Origin: Apiosordaria backusii
Taxonomy: Eukaryota > Ascomycota > Sordariomycetes > Sordariales > Lasiosphaeriaceae
Length of the DNA: 64,000 nucleotides
Reading direction: 5' to 3'
Assembly (NCBI GenBank): GCA_030549205.1
Contig: JAUKTV010000005.1
Location: forward strand, 2,170,001-2,234,000
Position 1 is the first letter of the stretch, and each line of letters starts with the position of its first letter. The notes beneath the pieces are model-generated. The model was not told the DNA's origin. It searched no databases and worked only from the letters and a program-made list of their open reading frames with translations. Below are positions 22,546-36,212 of the stretch, one piece after another. The translations under genes and the position numbers were made by a program.

Positions 22546-24120
22546 TTGCCTTGTCTGCTCTGAGTAGGAACTGACAGACACCCGAGAAACCCCAACCTGA
22601 CGTGCCCCTTTTCACATGCAGTGAAGCCCAAATCAGCACTTCTTACTCCACCGAGGGGACTTGGCGAGCATCGCCTTCATGATCTGACCTCGTTTTCTGC
22701 CCCGGTGCAAATCCTCAACGCCCTTCCCTCATCGTTGTTGTGCCTTAGAAGGGAGAAGTTTGTCAGGGAGATTCCTCAGGTTGCCACCGATCAATGATTG
22801 ATCACTCTCTCCACAAAAATTGACGCCTCAGGCTGGAGAAAGTCCCACTTGGGCAAAAGCCCGGACACCGAGTCGGAGCGGCTGTCATGCAACTAGTTGC
22901 ATGTGTCTCTGCCGATGTTGCCTGAAAAGCTGCCTGCCTTGCGATATCGGTCGGACCCACCCGACAGCGACCCATGAACTTGAGCCCCTGAACCCCTAAA
23001 CAGTGAACGGTTGCCGGGCAGCCAGGTCCCCACATCCGACGACAAGATACCCCCATGAAGGAAACCCTCAACACAACGATAGTAAGAGAGATATGAACAG
23101 ATACTTGAGGCCGAATCTGATAAGTGACATGGTGACTATGACGGTGTACATCACATGTAAAATCCCTGGCAGGCGCGGCACTTGACCACGACCAAGCACC
23201 GCCATCGATAATCAACATAAACCACTCGGTAGAACCCAAAGCATAGGCCCGGCAGATGGAGAAGAAAACCTTCTGATACTTGCAAATATCTTGATCGACC
23301 GCGGGGAGAACCCGCATGAGATAACCACTTCCCCCCCGTCCAACCTCGCATGGTCCCTCAAACGACACTGCTTCCGAGGGCATCTGTCCGGGCCTTCCCA
23401 TAGGCCACCCAGGGGACACATACTGAGGAAAGTGCGGAAAACCATGCACTGGTAGACGAGATTGAACACCCAATACGGGTCACTGCATGGTATCACCACT
23501 TGGATGCAACCACGGATCAGCAACGAGAACTACATTCCCGCCGGTGTTCCCCGACGACAGCAGACAGATAACCTAGCATTTTTTTCCTTTCTGAAAATTG
23601 TAACTAAGAAGCGGAGAGAAATCTCCCTCACTCAAGATTCGATGATACAAACAGAAAAACGACGCGCGTCCAATCCCCCAACAAGTGTCCAAACAGTGTG
23701 CAACCTAGAGCCGTACACGGAGATATTCGAAGAACCCCTTCAGACTTTCCATAATATCCAACAAAGAAACAAGTTACGACCTTGACCGATAGCCGCTAGA
23801 CGGCGAGAACTATAAACAGGAAACAAAAGAAACACGACAACAATGCATAGCCGCCGGACGCAAAGAACGGGGTATCAAACATGAAGTCGGAAATAGATCG
23901 CCCATTTTGCTTTTTTCTTCCAGAGTGGCGAGAGATACGCAGGAAAGACGCGGGAAAGAAAAAATGAGGTAGCCAATAAAACCTAAGTATCAAACTACAA
24001 CAAATGAAGAAGAAACGGCATTCAGCTGACCTGTGTCAGAACTTTATGCGTTCAAGACCCAAAGTCCTGAGCATGTGTGGCAAGGTAAGCCTTTTTATGT
24101 GAGTAACTTGCTGACACTCG

Positions 24121-24977
24121 TCAGTATCTCGGGGAGGCAAATCTCTGTGAGGAACAAAAGGGGCACTGCTCCCAGCGATCATGGACACAATAGCGGTCGA
24201 CCATTTCCCAGTCTGTGTTCTCGACTTCCATCGTCCTCTCAGATCCATACAGATCGTTGTCATCGATGCGGGGAGGGTAGCGAGGTGGGAAGTTGTGTTG
24301 GATGACCATAACTGTCGCATGGTGACCCGTCGAGGCATTGTCATGGTGCTGGAGGAGGTGGCTTCCGGAACCGTAAGTGTGCTGTCCCTGAAACGTCATA
24401 TTCGCTACGTTTGTTTCGTCTTCCCCACAACCCCAATGATGACCAGCCCTAAGGGCCTCATCGCTGTTATTGATCGTTCGGTATTGGTCGAACTCTGTCG
24501 TCGGCTCTTGGGTGACATATTGACTAGTATCAAGCACAAGGTCAGATAACTATCGCTCGGAGAGAACCCAAGGCTGGTCAATGATTATGACAGGGAGGTT
24601 ACTAACGGCGGTGAAGTGCTGGGAAGTGCTTCTACTGATCCCCTCAAGCCCGAATAACCATCAGCCTGCCGATCACCGGTCATGAAATGATACGCCATCT
24701 CAGCCATTGTTTCGTCGCCCATATTGCCGCCGTTGGGATAGGGCGTGTGCTGTTCGTCGGGGTATACGGCATCGCGGCCCTCCTGGGTCGGGGTATCATC
24801 ACCATCGATATACTCGTACTGGTGATCAAAAGTCATTGGATCATCCGAGTAGTCGGTGGGATGTGTCGGCTCGACGGATATCTCGGTCCCGTCATCGTTG
24901 GAGGACCACCCATTGGAAAAAGAGGCGTCGGAGTAGCGGCGACGATCATCGCGCAACCTTGGGCGTGCATGCGACAT
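24121..24977 (-). CDS. Orphan acidic/aromatic protein (2 exons)
   Basis: Model: exons 24977-24607 and 24523-24121 on the minus strand, 257 residues. The 83-nt intron has a GTTAGT donor, a CTGAC-type branch and a CTAG acceptor, and the phase fits (two bases carried). The start context ACAATGTCG is strong. I do not recognise a domain. The N-terminal half is polar, Asp/Ser/Tyr/Pro-rich and probably disordered. The second half has scattered His and a C-terminal RWEQCPFC motif that could bind metal with neighbouring residues, but a full zinc-finger pattern is not present. Both frames stay open and splice in phase, which supports a real gene. It sits alone in a gene-poor region, so a lineage-specific gene is likely. 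Confidence 0.5.
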
Positions 24978-27900
24978 TGTGGAAGAAGTCTGAAAGTCCT
25001 AAAATGATTACGAATTTGGGATTAGAAGTTGGTTGGGCGCGGTGATCTGATGGCCGGTGTTTGCTGAGGGAAGGTCAGGGATGGAAGCTTGTGCTTGTTG
25101 GCGCGGGGCGTCCAAATATTCCTATGACACCAGACCAAGGCGGTGAAACCCTCATATTGATCGATATTTTGCCGACTAGGGCCAAGTGAATGGATCCGAA
25201 GAGGCTATCATGCGAGAAAGAAGGCAACCGGACCATGACAGGGTATCTTTGGCCGTACCACGAAGCTCATTGGGCTCGTCTCCGGGAACAGCACCGTTCC
25301 AGCATCTTCACTGCCATCATCTTGCCATGTGGTTATCCAAGAGCCTATGAAGCGATGATGGGGCGGTTTGTCGGTCCCTGATGAAGGCTTGAGGCCGAAT
25401 CGACAGTTAGGGCGCTGCTAGGTTGAGGGACATGGGGATATGGATGATGATTCATGCGGCCCATTATTGAGTGGTCCGCAAAAGGCATCCAAACAACACG
25501 GACAGCGATGGCAGGAGGAAGCGGGGTAAATCGTCAGTCGAGTATGTAAGGTATTCTGGATTCTCAGGGGTGAGGTCCAACCGGCCAAGAATGCCCACAG
25601 AGCGAGAAATGTTGGTTGAAAGTCCACAGAGAAAGACGAGGCTTGCGATAGACTCACTTCACAAAGATGAACATATCTGGCTTGACGAGCTCCCCGTCTC
25701 GAGTACCCGAAGTTGCTCTTCGTTGCCGCGGAAGAACATCGACAGTGCAACCTTGGGGTATGGGTGGGTGAGCGGGCGGCAGGCGGGGACCGGCTGCTGG
25801 CCCGGGGCGATTGGCTCTTCCGATCCAGTTGTTATCCTGGCAGGATCGGCAAGATCCGGTAGACAGGAATTACGCCTCAGGTTATTTTCTTCGGGCGCAG
25901 GACAAGCTCGGTATCGGGTAAGGGGGATCCCAAGAGAGGAGGCTTTGCTCTGGTTGCTGGGTAGGAGCATCGGAAGAAGGCTAGCGGTCATGGCAGAAGA
26001 GACGGGTAAGGTTCTTGATGATTGGGAATCTTTCCACCTTCCAGGTTTCTGCAAAGTAGGCGACTGTCGCAGATGTATTCGGAAAGGACAATGGGTTGTG
26101 CAGAACATGGAAGGAGGAAGCCGAAATGCAACCCACTTTCGGCAGACCTGGAGGCTTTTGATCGATCTCTACAGGCGATAGACCTCTATAAAGTACATGT
26201 ATTAACATCTGAATTCTAAATACATCTCCTGCTCGTCTTGTCCCGTATTTCTCTTGTTCGTGACACCGGTCAATCTGAGACATTGGAGAGGCCTCGGGTC
26301 TTTCCACCCTCCAACGGCCCAACCCCTCTCCCGAAATTGAATTTGATGAGCAACCGTTTCCTACCAAAAATGTCAGGCTGCATCATCACAGGCCTCCACT
26401 TGCATGAACTATCCCGCATTCTAACATCATAAAATGGCGAAGGCAGTATGGCCCGGCTTGTTTCTCTCCAACGCGGTAGATAAGTTTGCCAATAAAACCC
26501 GCATTTTGATCAGCAGCTCTTTTTTCCCATAACGTAATTCTTTCTTTCACAAGCATAAATGCTCGGCATTAGACGCTCATTAACCTCTATCAAGATGCCA
26601 TGAGAATATCGACATTACCGAACGCGACTTTCATCTGCGAAACTTGTCGATGTTTCGACGATCGGCCCCGAAACCATGGTGCCCACGCTGAAGATCGACC
26701 CTGCACATCATTCCCATTTGCTGTCTTGTTGTGACATCCAAGACCAACGCCGCATGAAAAAGCCACGAAAGGTCAAGTGAAGACTTGGCAACAATCTCCT
26801 CAGTCCACACCTAGTGCATTGAGGGCCTCGTTCATCACCATTCCACGTGTATTCTACTAGCGACTATGAACCTACCAAGTCAAGACTTCTTACGTTGCTT
26901 TCTACCGAGAACAAGACCATGATCTAGCGACAACTCTCTCCGAACCCCAACTTATGTGTGGGGCCAGATGCTCAATGAATGTCAATTGTTTACTCTGTCG
27001 CTTAGGTGAGTGCTGGATTTGCTGCTGAATAGTGTTCAAGATCGATGCATTCGAGTGCAACTGATGGACGACAAGGTCAACATCCGGAAAATCTGCCGTC
27101 TTGAATCAAGATGATCAACCCATGAGCAATCAAACCACGCGGTTCATGACATCTCAGCCTCACAAATGACTGCAGTTCTGCTCTTAGACCTTCCTGGTTG
27201 TGAGTGGACACGGTGGGTAGCGCTCCAGCCTGCCCTGGTCCTTGTCCCATCCACAGCGGGAGCGGCCCGCCAGATTGGGGCTCGGTGGGGCTTCAGCGTG
27301 ATGGGCACCACTGTGTTCAGGGGTTCACCACCTTTGATTCACACTCTCCAGGTTAACCTTCGGATCCATGCCGAAATCAGTCGCATGATTCGAGAAGGAT
27401 TCACACGTGGCTTTCCAACTTCTACCACCTTCGGATGCCCAAGATCTCTGGTATCGTTTATTGTTCGCCACCAAGTTCGGGGATATCATGTAGTACGGTA
27501 GGCGGGCGTCTCGGGCCGAGGCCCCAGGGTCAAGCAGCGGCCGAAACCTCCAGCATCTGCCTCACACTTAAGAAGGGTCTATATGGGGACTCTTTAAAAC
27601 CGGGCTTGCTTGTCGGTATTCTTCCGCAAATGTGGGACTGCCTCAAGTCAATCCTTGACCATGGCAAGTAAACCAACCTACGAGATTCCTGTTCCAGAAG
27701 CCGAGTTCCAATTCGTCCGGATGTTTTCGCCAACCGCGGCAACAGCGAAGACGAGCTTAAAGTCAGCATCCGATTTCAGGAGGTCCGGCGGCAGAGGGTC
27801 ATGATAACTGGCTATAGCTGTGGAGGATGAAGTGCCGATCAGGCACGGATGCTTGTTGGGAGTCGGTTGTATGACAGAATGACATAGCCCAAGCTGCTGA

Positions 27901-28673
27901 GGTGGCAGAATTGAAGATAGAATTGCACATTGTCTTTGCCCCTCTGGAGAGTCATTATACCTGCCCGTTCTCTTGATTTGAGTTTCGCTTTGTGACTGGG
28001 GATCGTTCCTTCTGATTTCGGCTCTTGTCTCCGCTATCACCGTATTCCTTCTTTCCGTGATGGGAAGCTAATCCAAAAAGGACCCCGCCTTCATTGAGCC
28101 ATTTTACAATTCGTGCCAGACGCCAGCTCGCGTCAACCACGCATTCCAGACGATGAAATCCCTCATCCTCTCCGCCACTGGGTTTCTTTCACAGAACCTT
28201 CAAACTCTCCTTGTACATTAATATAACATCAAGACTGCGGCGTTAAGCCTCTGAGAAGCATCCATTGTCCGTGGGGCCTTATGCCGGGGTATGAAACCTT
28301 TGACGCTTACCTCAGGCAGCTCGATGGGCCACAGCAGTACAAGTTGGAGGCGTTGAGACTATGTTTCTAGTGTACGTTCATTAGGTAAGCGCTTCGATGG
28401 TAACGTTTAGAAGATTAATGCTGAACATATATGTAGAAATCCTATTCCAATCTGACCATCCGATATCCTGACCAAGAATGCCACCAGGGCAATTTCTTTA
28501 CGCCTTCCCTTCCAGATGTTCACATGCTGTCTTATATTCTTAAGGATGTTTCCATATCCCTTTCTCAAGTTGCTACCCCAACTCAGGCACCAAGTGCGTG
28601 TCATTATCAACCCACTCTCTTTCAACACTGATCGGGAGGTGTATCGATGTGCTCATTGTTTCGCCGGCTTGGC
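24978..28673. other. 3.7-kb gene-poor region
   Basis: No confident gene. A 236-residue plus-strand frame (25471-26181) starts at GTG, has strong opposite-strand frames and no family resemblance. A short plus-strand frame near 27661-27804 begins MASKPTYEIPVPEAEF and looks somewhat protein-like, but so does its complement. Nothing else is recognised. Confidence 0.4.
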
Positions 28674-29340
28674 TTAACTCTCCGACTCATCATCTATGAC
28701 CAGATCGACAGGGTAGAACACAGTGCAGGGTGGAGTGGTCGTCGCCAAAACCGGCGGGGTTTGTGCCCGAGAGCCCTGGAAGAGACGAGGGCCAGATTGG
28801 AATCTTTGTTGTTCCTTGACCCAGCGCGCCGTGTCTTCATTTATGGCTGCTTTTGTTCCTGGGGAAAGAGGAGGGCTAGATGCTCTGCGCCAGTTAGTCT
28901 ATGCGGCCAAGGTCTAGTCAGTCCTCCAGGACAGCAACTCACAGTGCGGTCACATGTTCCGCGTGGAAGCCTCCATTACTAGCCCCATTTGGTTGTTGCA
29001 CCACCTCTGTATCCTGTCTCTGTTCGACATTGACTGCCGGCTCTGGCGGTGCTGATTCAACCTCTTGCGACCCATGATAATATGATATTGGGTGTTGGGG
29101 ATCTTGTGCCCCTTGGACAGGTTGAGCGGCGCCGCCATCGGTATTCGAGCCCCTGGGCGGGATAGATTGGGAGCACTCGCCAAACTCCATTGCCTCCCTC
29201 TCGCGCTCAAGCGGCGCGGCGGGAGGCAATACCCCATGGGCAGGTCGGGCGGTGACGCCGTCGATATGTGAGGTTCTAGACGGGATAGGTTGGAGCGGCT
29301 CTTCAAGCTCCATCATTTTCATCTCTCGCTCAAGCCTCAT
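28674..29340 (-). CDS. Orphan protein with a ~41-residue internal duplication (2 exons)
   Basis: Model: exons 29340-28943 and 28884-28674 on the minus strand, 202 residues. The 58-nt intron has a GTGAGT donor, a GACTAAC branch site and GCGCAG, and the phase fits. Splicing replaces an immediate stop with a further 70 open codons of good composition, including ARWVKEQQRFQSGPRLFQ, and ends VDLVIDDESES. The first about 82 residues are two diverged copies of one unit: LEREMKMMELEEPLQPIPSR / LEREREAMEFGECSQSIPPR, each followed by a DG...P...G stretch. The first part is Glu/Arg-rich and may be helical; the rest is Pro/Gln-rich. No known domain. Exon 2 would be missed by ORF calling because it has no start. 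Function unknown; intracellular by lack of signal. Confidence 0.55.
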
Positions 29341-32300
29341 GGCGGGAGACAATCAGCAACGACTCAAGATGAAAAGGATCGGCGATCCGAGTGAAGAGAC
29401 GCGGTGAGATACCACGGCGAAACCGAAAAGAACCAGTCCCTCGGCCAGACACTCCAAGAAGAAGTTGGCTAGAAGTGTGTCTGGGGAAATATGTGACAGA
29501 ACAACTCCTCGTTCAACTTGATTGTTTCGAAAAGATTCGCCCCAGCCAGAGAGCAGCACCGAGCAAAGGTTCTGACGAGCAAGAAAAAAAGACAGGGACT
29601 TGGAGGATGCTAGGATATAAACAACGACTTGGAGGGCAAGCGACTCCGAAAAGTGGGCCACACCGTTCCACGACGTTGAGCTTCTCAATGGAGAGTGCAC
29701 TCGTTAGGACCCTAGTGAAACAAACAACCGACTGGGAGGAACAACACGATACTTCCCGTTCTTGCGGGCTGGAGCCCTAGCTGCTACCGGTGCCTGCACA
29801 GTCCCACTCACTTCCGGGGGTCCTTGGCGATATTGTGACAGACACCTAACATGCAGCGCTGTACGGAGAGGTCTCGAAGGGGATGTCTGCCGCCCAGTCG
29901 TTTGTTTCCGACACGCACGCCCTGGGGTGGTTGATCTTCATCCACGAATCAACCATGTTCACCAGGGCTTTTCTGAACGCGTATAACTCGACCGCTATGA
30001 TCAACTCAGTTAGTCAAGATTTTATGAAAGGGTTCACTAGACCACGATTTGCAGAGCCCAAGCAACATGGCGGCCCTGATTCCAAGCCTTGTGGGATCTT
30101 CATAGCCTAGCAATATCAAGCGGAGGCTCTATTAAATCTTCCCAGGGCATAGGCGGCTTTGAAACAAACAAGACCCAAGCGCGATCTCAAGGTTGTGGGT
30201 GTCCTCGAGTCCAGATGCCCAACGCTGGCGACAGGCTCTGCGGCACAGTGAAAGTCTCTGTCGCAACCCACCACACTCTCAGGTTCTTCAGACTCCATGC
30301 GGCCACTGGGAGGGTGGCATTACAAAGGACTACGCCTGCAATATTCCCCTTTTGTCCAGAGCGGCTGGGACTCACAGTACTTTCTTGCAGTTCCCTTCTG
30401 GTGGAAGGTAGAGGAAACAAGAGAGCGACAGCAGTCCGCAGCTGTTTGTTGGTCGACGCGGTGCTCTCAGAACCGCTCTTCGCCTAAATTTCCGCTTTTT
30501 TCCCGGATCGAGGTGGGGAGAGAGACAGTGCCGTCTAGATTGGGATGTATGGGCGAGTAACGCCACTCTGGTTGGGGTGGAGGTGAGGAGGACAGCTTAC
30601 TTGGCTGGCTTAACGCGCAAAGGTTGCACAAGCTTGTCTCTCCTCCTCCTTATTCTGACCACCACATTCACTGGTTCAGGTGACAGTGTGGAGAAAGTTT
30701 ACCTCGCCTTGCTCGAATATTTCGGATGGGATCATAGAGCAAGGAACTTACGTGGGTGACATGTTTCTCTGTCCGTCCAGTGAAAGGAGTTTGTCCTACT
30801 ATCGTCACCAGGCGGAAGCACAATGACGGATCCGGCTTCAGACCCCGACAGATGCGGTGCACCATCAAAAGCGTCTTGTGAAACTGTCTCGCCCGGGACA
30901 GCACTTGACACCTAAAATAATGTCGTTAGATTGGGCATGATGACCGAGTGTCTGTTCTTGGATGATGGAAAACAATGGCCTCATGGATATCAGCAGCCTT
31001 ATTTTCAAGCTGTATCGCGTGATTGGTTTCTGAGCGGTTGCAACAACAATAGTGGGATTGCCTCGCCTGTGTGAATGGCCCATAGCTGATCGGGGCACGC
31101 TACGCCATAACCCGTGATGGACCACAGATGCTGGTGTTGTGCGGGGGTAGCTTGGGGGCGTCTTTGGGCAGCAACGGGAATGAGACGAACCATACGGGAC
31201 GACACCGGTGTGCCACACTGCATAAAATCGCAGGTATTTGTGGAATCCCGACAGTGGACTTTGTGGGGATCTCCAGTATCGAGAGCCAGCCTTGTTTGTG
31301 CATTGAAACACCTAAGCGCCGTGATCCGCCAACAGCTTTCTACCTCTATCATCTTTTCCCAAATCATAACTTCTCTATTTCAGTTTCCTGATAGTGACTT
31401 GCAGGTGTGAGAAAACTATCGAAAGGTCAGAGCAAAGGACATGGCACCATCCAAGTTCTGGTCAGGGATAATGTGTGAGGACGGGCAAATGTCAGGGTGT
31501 CAGGAGAAGTGCAGGCGGCCCGAGGATTGCGGACAAGGCAAGGTTGGGGTGCATGTCCCTTGCCCACATTCGCACAACACCATTCTGTTCTTCCGCTTGT
31601 TCTTTCCTGGGGCCAAGGTGATTCTGTTGGATGTTGCCTCGAATATTGACCCGCAACTAGTCACGCAAAACTTCTGAGAACCTATCGCCGGACAAGGCGG
31701 GTTCGGCAACCTTTAGGATGGAAGGATTATTTGAAAGGTGCCTGACATGCACGTTACCGAGGGCATCGACGCCATCACCCGCTCGTCCTCCCATGACCTG
31801 GATGCTCTTGGCCAACCATGGGCCTTCCCGTGCGCTTTTCATAGCACAACATCTGACAACATTCTCATTAATGAGCGACCTCACCGCTATCCCTTCACAG
31901 AAGGCGACAGCCCCCCTGCACACTCATTTACGCTAATGATGCACCTGTCGTATTGAGGTCTTAGAGACTTGATGTCAACAAAGACCATGTGCTACTTTAT
32001 ACAAGCGCCCGGTAAAAGAAAGGCTGCCATAAATGTCTCTTGAAAGTCTTGTGAACACCCAACACCGGAGGCTCGAGCGCAAGCGTTTCTGTTTGTGTGT
32101 TGGGTTCCTACAATGAACCATAGAGCAGTGGTTTGTGCCATCATTGACACCGAAAGCCACGCGTATGATGGTAGCCCGAGTATCCGTGGGGATGTGGCCA
32201 CCCGCTTCAAGTTGTTTCTCGAAGCTGAAGACTGGGACACGAGGACGATGAGATCATACAATCAAAGGGGAGTGTCAAGATGAGCTGGCAGTACAAAACG

Positions 32301-35300
32301 TTACAGACAGCCTTGGTCCATTCAAGAGCCATCTTACAACTTACTAATCTCGGATCTTCAATCATCTATTGGATCGATCAGTATTCTCAGTTTGCCATTG
32401 GACTGCATGGCCAGCGCGTGCTCTTGTTGTCGCACGGACAAACAATGCAGCTCGTCTGCAGGTCTGATTGCCTCCAGATTATTCTGCGTAGAACAACCCT
32501 TCAGGTGGTCCACTGTTGCCAATAAGGAGCAAGAGGCCGCCTAACACTCCACCAACCACACGACTACCAAGCACACATAGCAGCCTGCAAAAAAAAAACA
32601 GCAGCTTACACCTGAATGGAAGGCTTCCACCATCAGCCTCTTCTAAGGTACCTAGTTATATGTGACCACGCTGACTTTTAGGACGGGAAGCCAAACTCCA
32701 GCATGCTCGAGCCCGTTGACTTGGACGTTGAAGCCTGCTAAGCCGTGGCAGGGAACTGGGGGTCACCAATTTAGCTCATTCTATTGATCCGCTCCAAGCG
32801 CTAAGTAGCGGCCCGCGAGCGGGAGCTGGGGTTGCACAGACTCTCTTTTTGGTCTGCCCAGCTTCTGACAGGGAGAGCCCTGGCTCGCAGTCGTTCTTGA
32901 GATGACAGGTGGAAAGGAAATGGACCTGGATGACAGGTTTTGAACAGGCCAAGCAAGAATCGATCAATACAACCGACACCAATTGGATTTTCCCACACGA
33001 AACTGAACGAGAAAGACGACAGGATGACAGGCTTCCATTGGGAACAAATCCAAACCCCCACTTTCACGCCCCATTTCACTCCCGCACCGCCGCCCAGGAA
33101 CGCGGTACCAGTGGGGCTTGCACCGATTCAGAAGTTACGGGCACAACCCGTTTGTTTCCGATGGATGGCGGCAGCTACTCTATCGTCTCCAAGAACCAGA
33201 AAAGCTCCGTCTAGGCAAATTGACACCCCCACGCGAATGAGACCGATGAGGGACGCTGGCTTTCGGCTGTCGACATCGTGAGTACTCCCGAGTATACGAT
33301 GTTGCAAGGGCCAGGGTCGCGTGACAAACGTGGGTAGGGTAACAGATGCTGACTTTTGTCCCCTAGCGTTTTCTTCATTCTCTTAAGACTCAATTGGGCT
33401 TGGAGCACCGTTTGTCGTCACTCCTGTTTTCACATTGGCTTCTATTTCTAGCTCTGTCTTGGACGTTCAGGTTTGAGACTTCCGTTGTGCAGAACTGACA
33501 GCTCGGGTATGTACTCGGCACCGCGCGTCAAACAACACGCCCCTGTGGTTATGATCAGTCACATTCGTATTTCCCTGGAAACAGAGGCAACATTCGGGCA
33601 AAGAGAACGCGGGATGTTTTTCCAATTGCCCCTTTTTACAAAAGATCCCGACGCCTCAAGCCGGCAGATCTAAGCACGGGATGATTCTTATTGAGGAGGG
33701 GAGTGGGAAACAAAACAGAACACTTTTACTGCGAGAGAATGGTAGGGGTTCCGGCAGGCTAATTGATGCCCTGTTCAAAGAGTACCGCGGGGGCACCTTT
33801 AACGCTCTTCCGCCTGTGGGTGGGGGTGAGCCTGCTCAGAGGAAGGTCTGAGAGCCCGAGACAAGCAAGGCACCTGCTGAATCATCATGAGATGGTTGAT
33901 GCCAGGAAGCCCCAAAAGAGCCCATGCCGCGTTGGCTGAAAAGCGCATCATCTCACACTTTGTGCTACCAGATATGCATGTAAAAAAAAATCCCTCACGC
34001 CCTTTCTGGGCCTTGATCTTCGGGATAAGATGAGCGAGCCAAGCGGGCGATACTTTTGAGTGCTGTTTTTCTGGCATTCCCGACAAAAAGCCCGATTGTT
34101 CGCCCGTTCGTCCGTTCGTCCAGTGGCAGCCATCTGCCCTGTCGCACCAAGCCTTTTTTTCGTCTGACAGCGCCGCTATCCCACAGCATTGGTACGGGAG
34201 AGCTCGCACACCGGCTCCCGGGTAGGCCGTGGGGGTAGGCAGTCTGAAATTTTCAGGGACTTTTGAGGTGTCATCCTCCATTCCCCACGCTCACCGGGCA
34301 CCAGCATTATCACCAGCGACACCTTGCAGTGGCATCATTATGTACCAGCAGTATTCTTACCGAGTATGGTTCCCTCTGGTGTCCTCCCGTCGCCAGCATC
34401 CCACTTTGGCTCCTTTCAACCAACCAAGCTTGCACCATATAGCCTTGTTCGAACTGGCTGCCTGCCCTTTATCTTGAATCACATTCCGCCAAGGTCTTCC
34501 TGCAACGTACTGGCTCTTCCACTACCCTCAAGAAGATAAAACATGCGCAGCCCAGTTATGCGTGCATGTGGACGACAACGACGCCGAGAACCCAAAATAA
34601 CGGACTGCTGCATCCCACCCGCTGCCGTAGTCAGGTCCGACGTCCCTGTCTATTGTTCAGATCGTTACAGCGTCCCGTTTCGAATCCATCACTACCGATC
34701 CCACACTTGGGCCCGTCATGCACCTCTCGCCTGATCAGATAATCATTTCTTTGTTCTGTTTTTTCTTTTCCCTCGCACTGTTCACTCTGCACATGAGATA
34801 TTCTACCTTGCCCTCCGCGCAACGTCCACCTCTTGCCAATTCAGGGCAACCAAGGTCGCAACACTCGTGCCGTCCTGTCACCTAGGGCATGGTTCGTGGT
34901 CGGGCCTGCGGCATCTAGCCGAACTTCGGGGGAATTTCCCCAATTTGTCCCAGATCGGAAAGAAATCTCCGTTTTTGCGCTTGTTTCCCCAGGCCAGGCC
35001 AGACTGACAAGAAAAGTTACCACTGACCGGGTTTTGGGAAAGGCAAACTTTCCCCATATGAGAGATGGGGTGCCTTGGCTGTGAGTCTGTGACAGGCCTA
35101 TCTGTTCTAGACTTGTCGATGGTGAAACATGGGACATGTTGAGGTGACGAGTGCGAGTATACTGCTTTGTTGGACTTCCATCGGATTGAATGGGAGAAAG
35201 TTTTGTGGAAGGCTCGACTTCGCGCAAGACAACACCGAGGGGAAATTTGCCTGGACACTAGAAACGACCATGGCTTGGAGAAAACGTGGGGGTGTCTAAC

Positions 35301-36212
35301 TGTTCTGATCTGTCCCACAATTTTCCTGTCAGCCTCTCCCCAAATCTTCATCCAAGCCCTGGGGTAAGTCCAACACGGCGGGGGGTTAAGACAGGTGCAT
35401 GGTTAGTGGGTTGGTGACATGTGAACTGATGGGACAGATTAACCCACTTTTTCTTGACCGACCTGTTTTGCCCTGCAGCGTCTACTATTCTGGCACCGCA
35501 ATGTGGTACCATGCAAGGTAGGCACCTTCGGGCATTGCTCCGACTGCGAGGACACCTATTCCTGCTTGATTCCCATGTTTTCAGAGATTCTATTGGTTGT
35601 AGTAGCCAGCAAGCGGCATTTGACAGGCACAGCGGTGAGACTCGGACAGGGACCGACTGCATAGTACGCTCTACATTGCACATCGGTGTTTTGACCCGAG
35701 AAACGCAATCTGCCTCTCCTAAAGACGACCTGCACCCTACGCGTCGTAGTTCCCCCATTCACCCCCCAGGGCATGCTGATAGGACAGGCCCCCATGTGGG
35801 CGCCCGTTTACACAACAGCTGCGAACAAGACGCTTGGCCCCTGGCCAACTCGCACAACCCGAGACCCCAACATTTCACCCTCACAGCCTCCCCACGGATC
35901 CATATCAACGGGAGAGACGCATGGCGTATCAACACCACGGAGCAGTATTTAGCTGCCATTGACCCCCCCATTCCCTATTTCTGACGACCCACCTCTTTTT
36001 TCCCTCTCATCATGGCATTCATCTCTATGATCATCTGCCACCTACACAGGTCTCCCACCCTTAACTAGCTTACCTCTCCTTACCATACATTGTCGAGTCA
36101 CACAACGGCCGTCATCGACCTCGCCGCCGTTACACGACCCACGTGTCCCACTCACTGAACCTACCTTACCCATCCCCTATCTGGTGACCGTTATACCGGC
36201 CGGCTCTAAGAA
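29341..36212. other. 6.9-kb gene-poor region
   Basis: Only overlapping short frames on all strands (largest 176 residues at 35454-35984 +, and 160 residues at 33799-34281 -). None has convincing domains, start context or splice structure. The section before 36213 is pyrimidine-rich (CCCACTCACTGAACCTACC) and is probably the peptidase promoter. No transposon ends or tRNA genes noticed. Confidence 0.45.

Larger units (their letters stand above)
17220..24120. other. 6.9-kb gene-poor region
   Basis: No gene is supported with confidence. Frames of up to about 220 residues exist on the minus strand (17577-18251, 22802-23473), but their composition is Arg/Ser/Pro-biased and they have no family resemblance. 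It contains a 4-copy 15-bp tandem repeat (19761-19820) and a weak small ORF (22333-22545). No terminal repeats or transposase-like frames were noticed. Confidence 0.5.

Noticed and set aside
22802..23473. 223-residue minus-strand frame
   Set aside because: No recognisable motif, odd Cys/Trp/Met content and overlapping alternative frames; no splice support.
25471..26181. 236-residue plus-strand frame
   Set aside because: Starts at GTG, lacks domains, and the opposite strand is also largely open, so coding is not supported.
33799..34281. 160-residue minus-strand ATG frame
   Set aside because: Looks partly protein-like at the N-terminus but has no domain, no intron and several competing frames; too weak to list.
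35454..35984. 176-residue plus-strand frame
   Set aside because: No motif; ends just before the peptidase promoter; no acceptor or donor sites that would link it to the peptidase gene.
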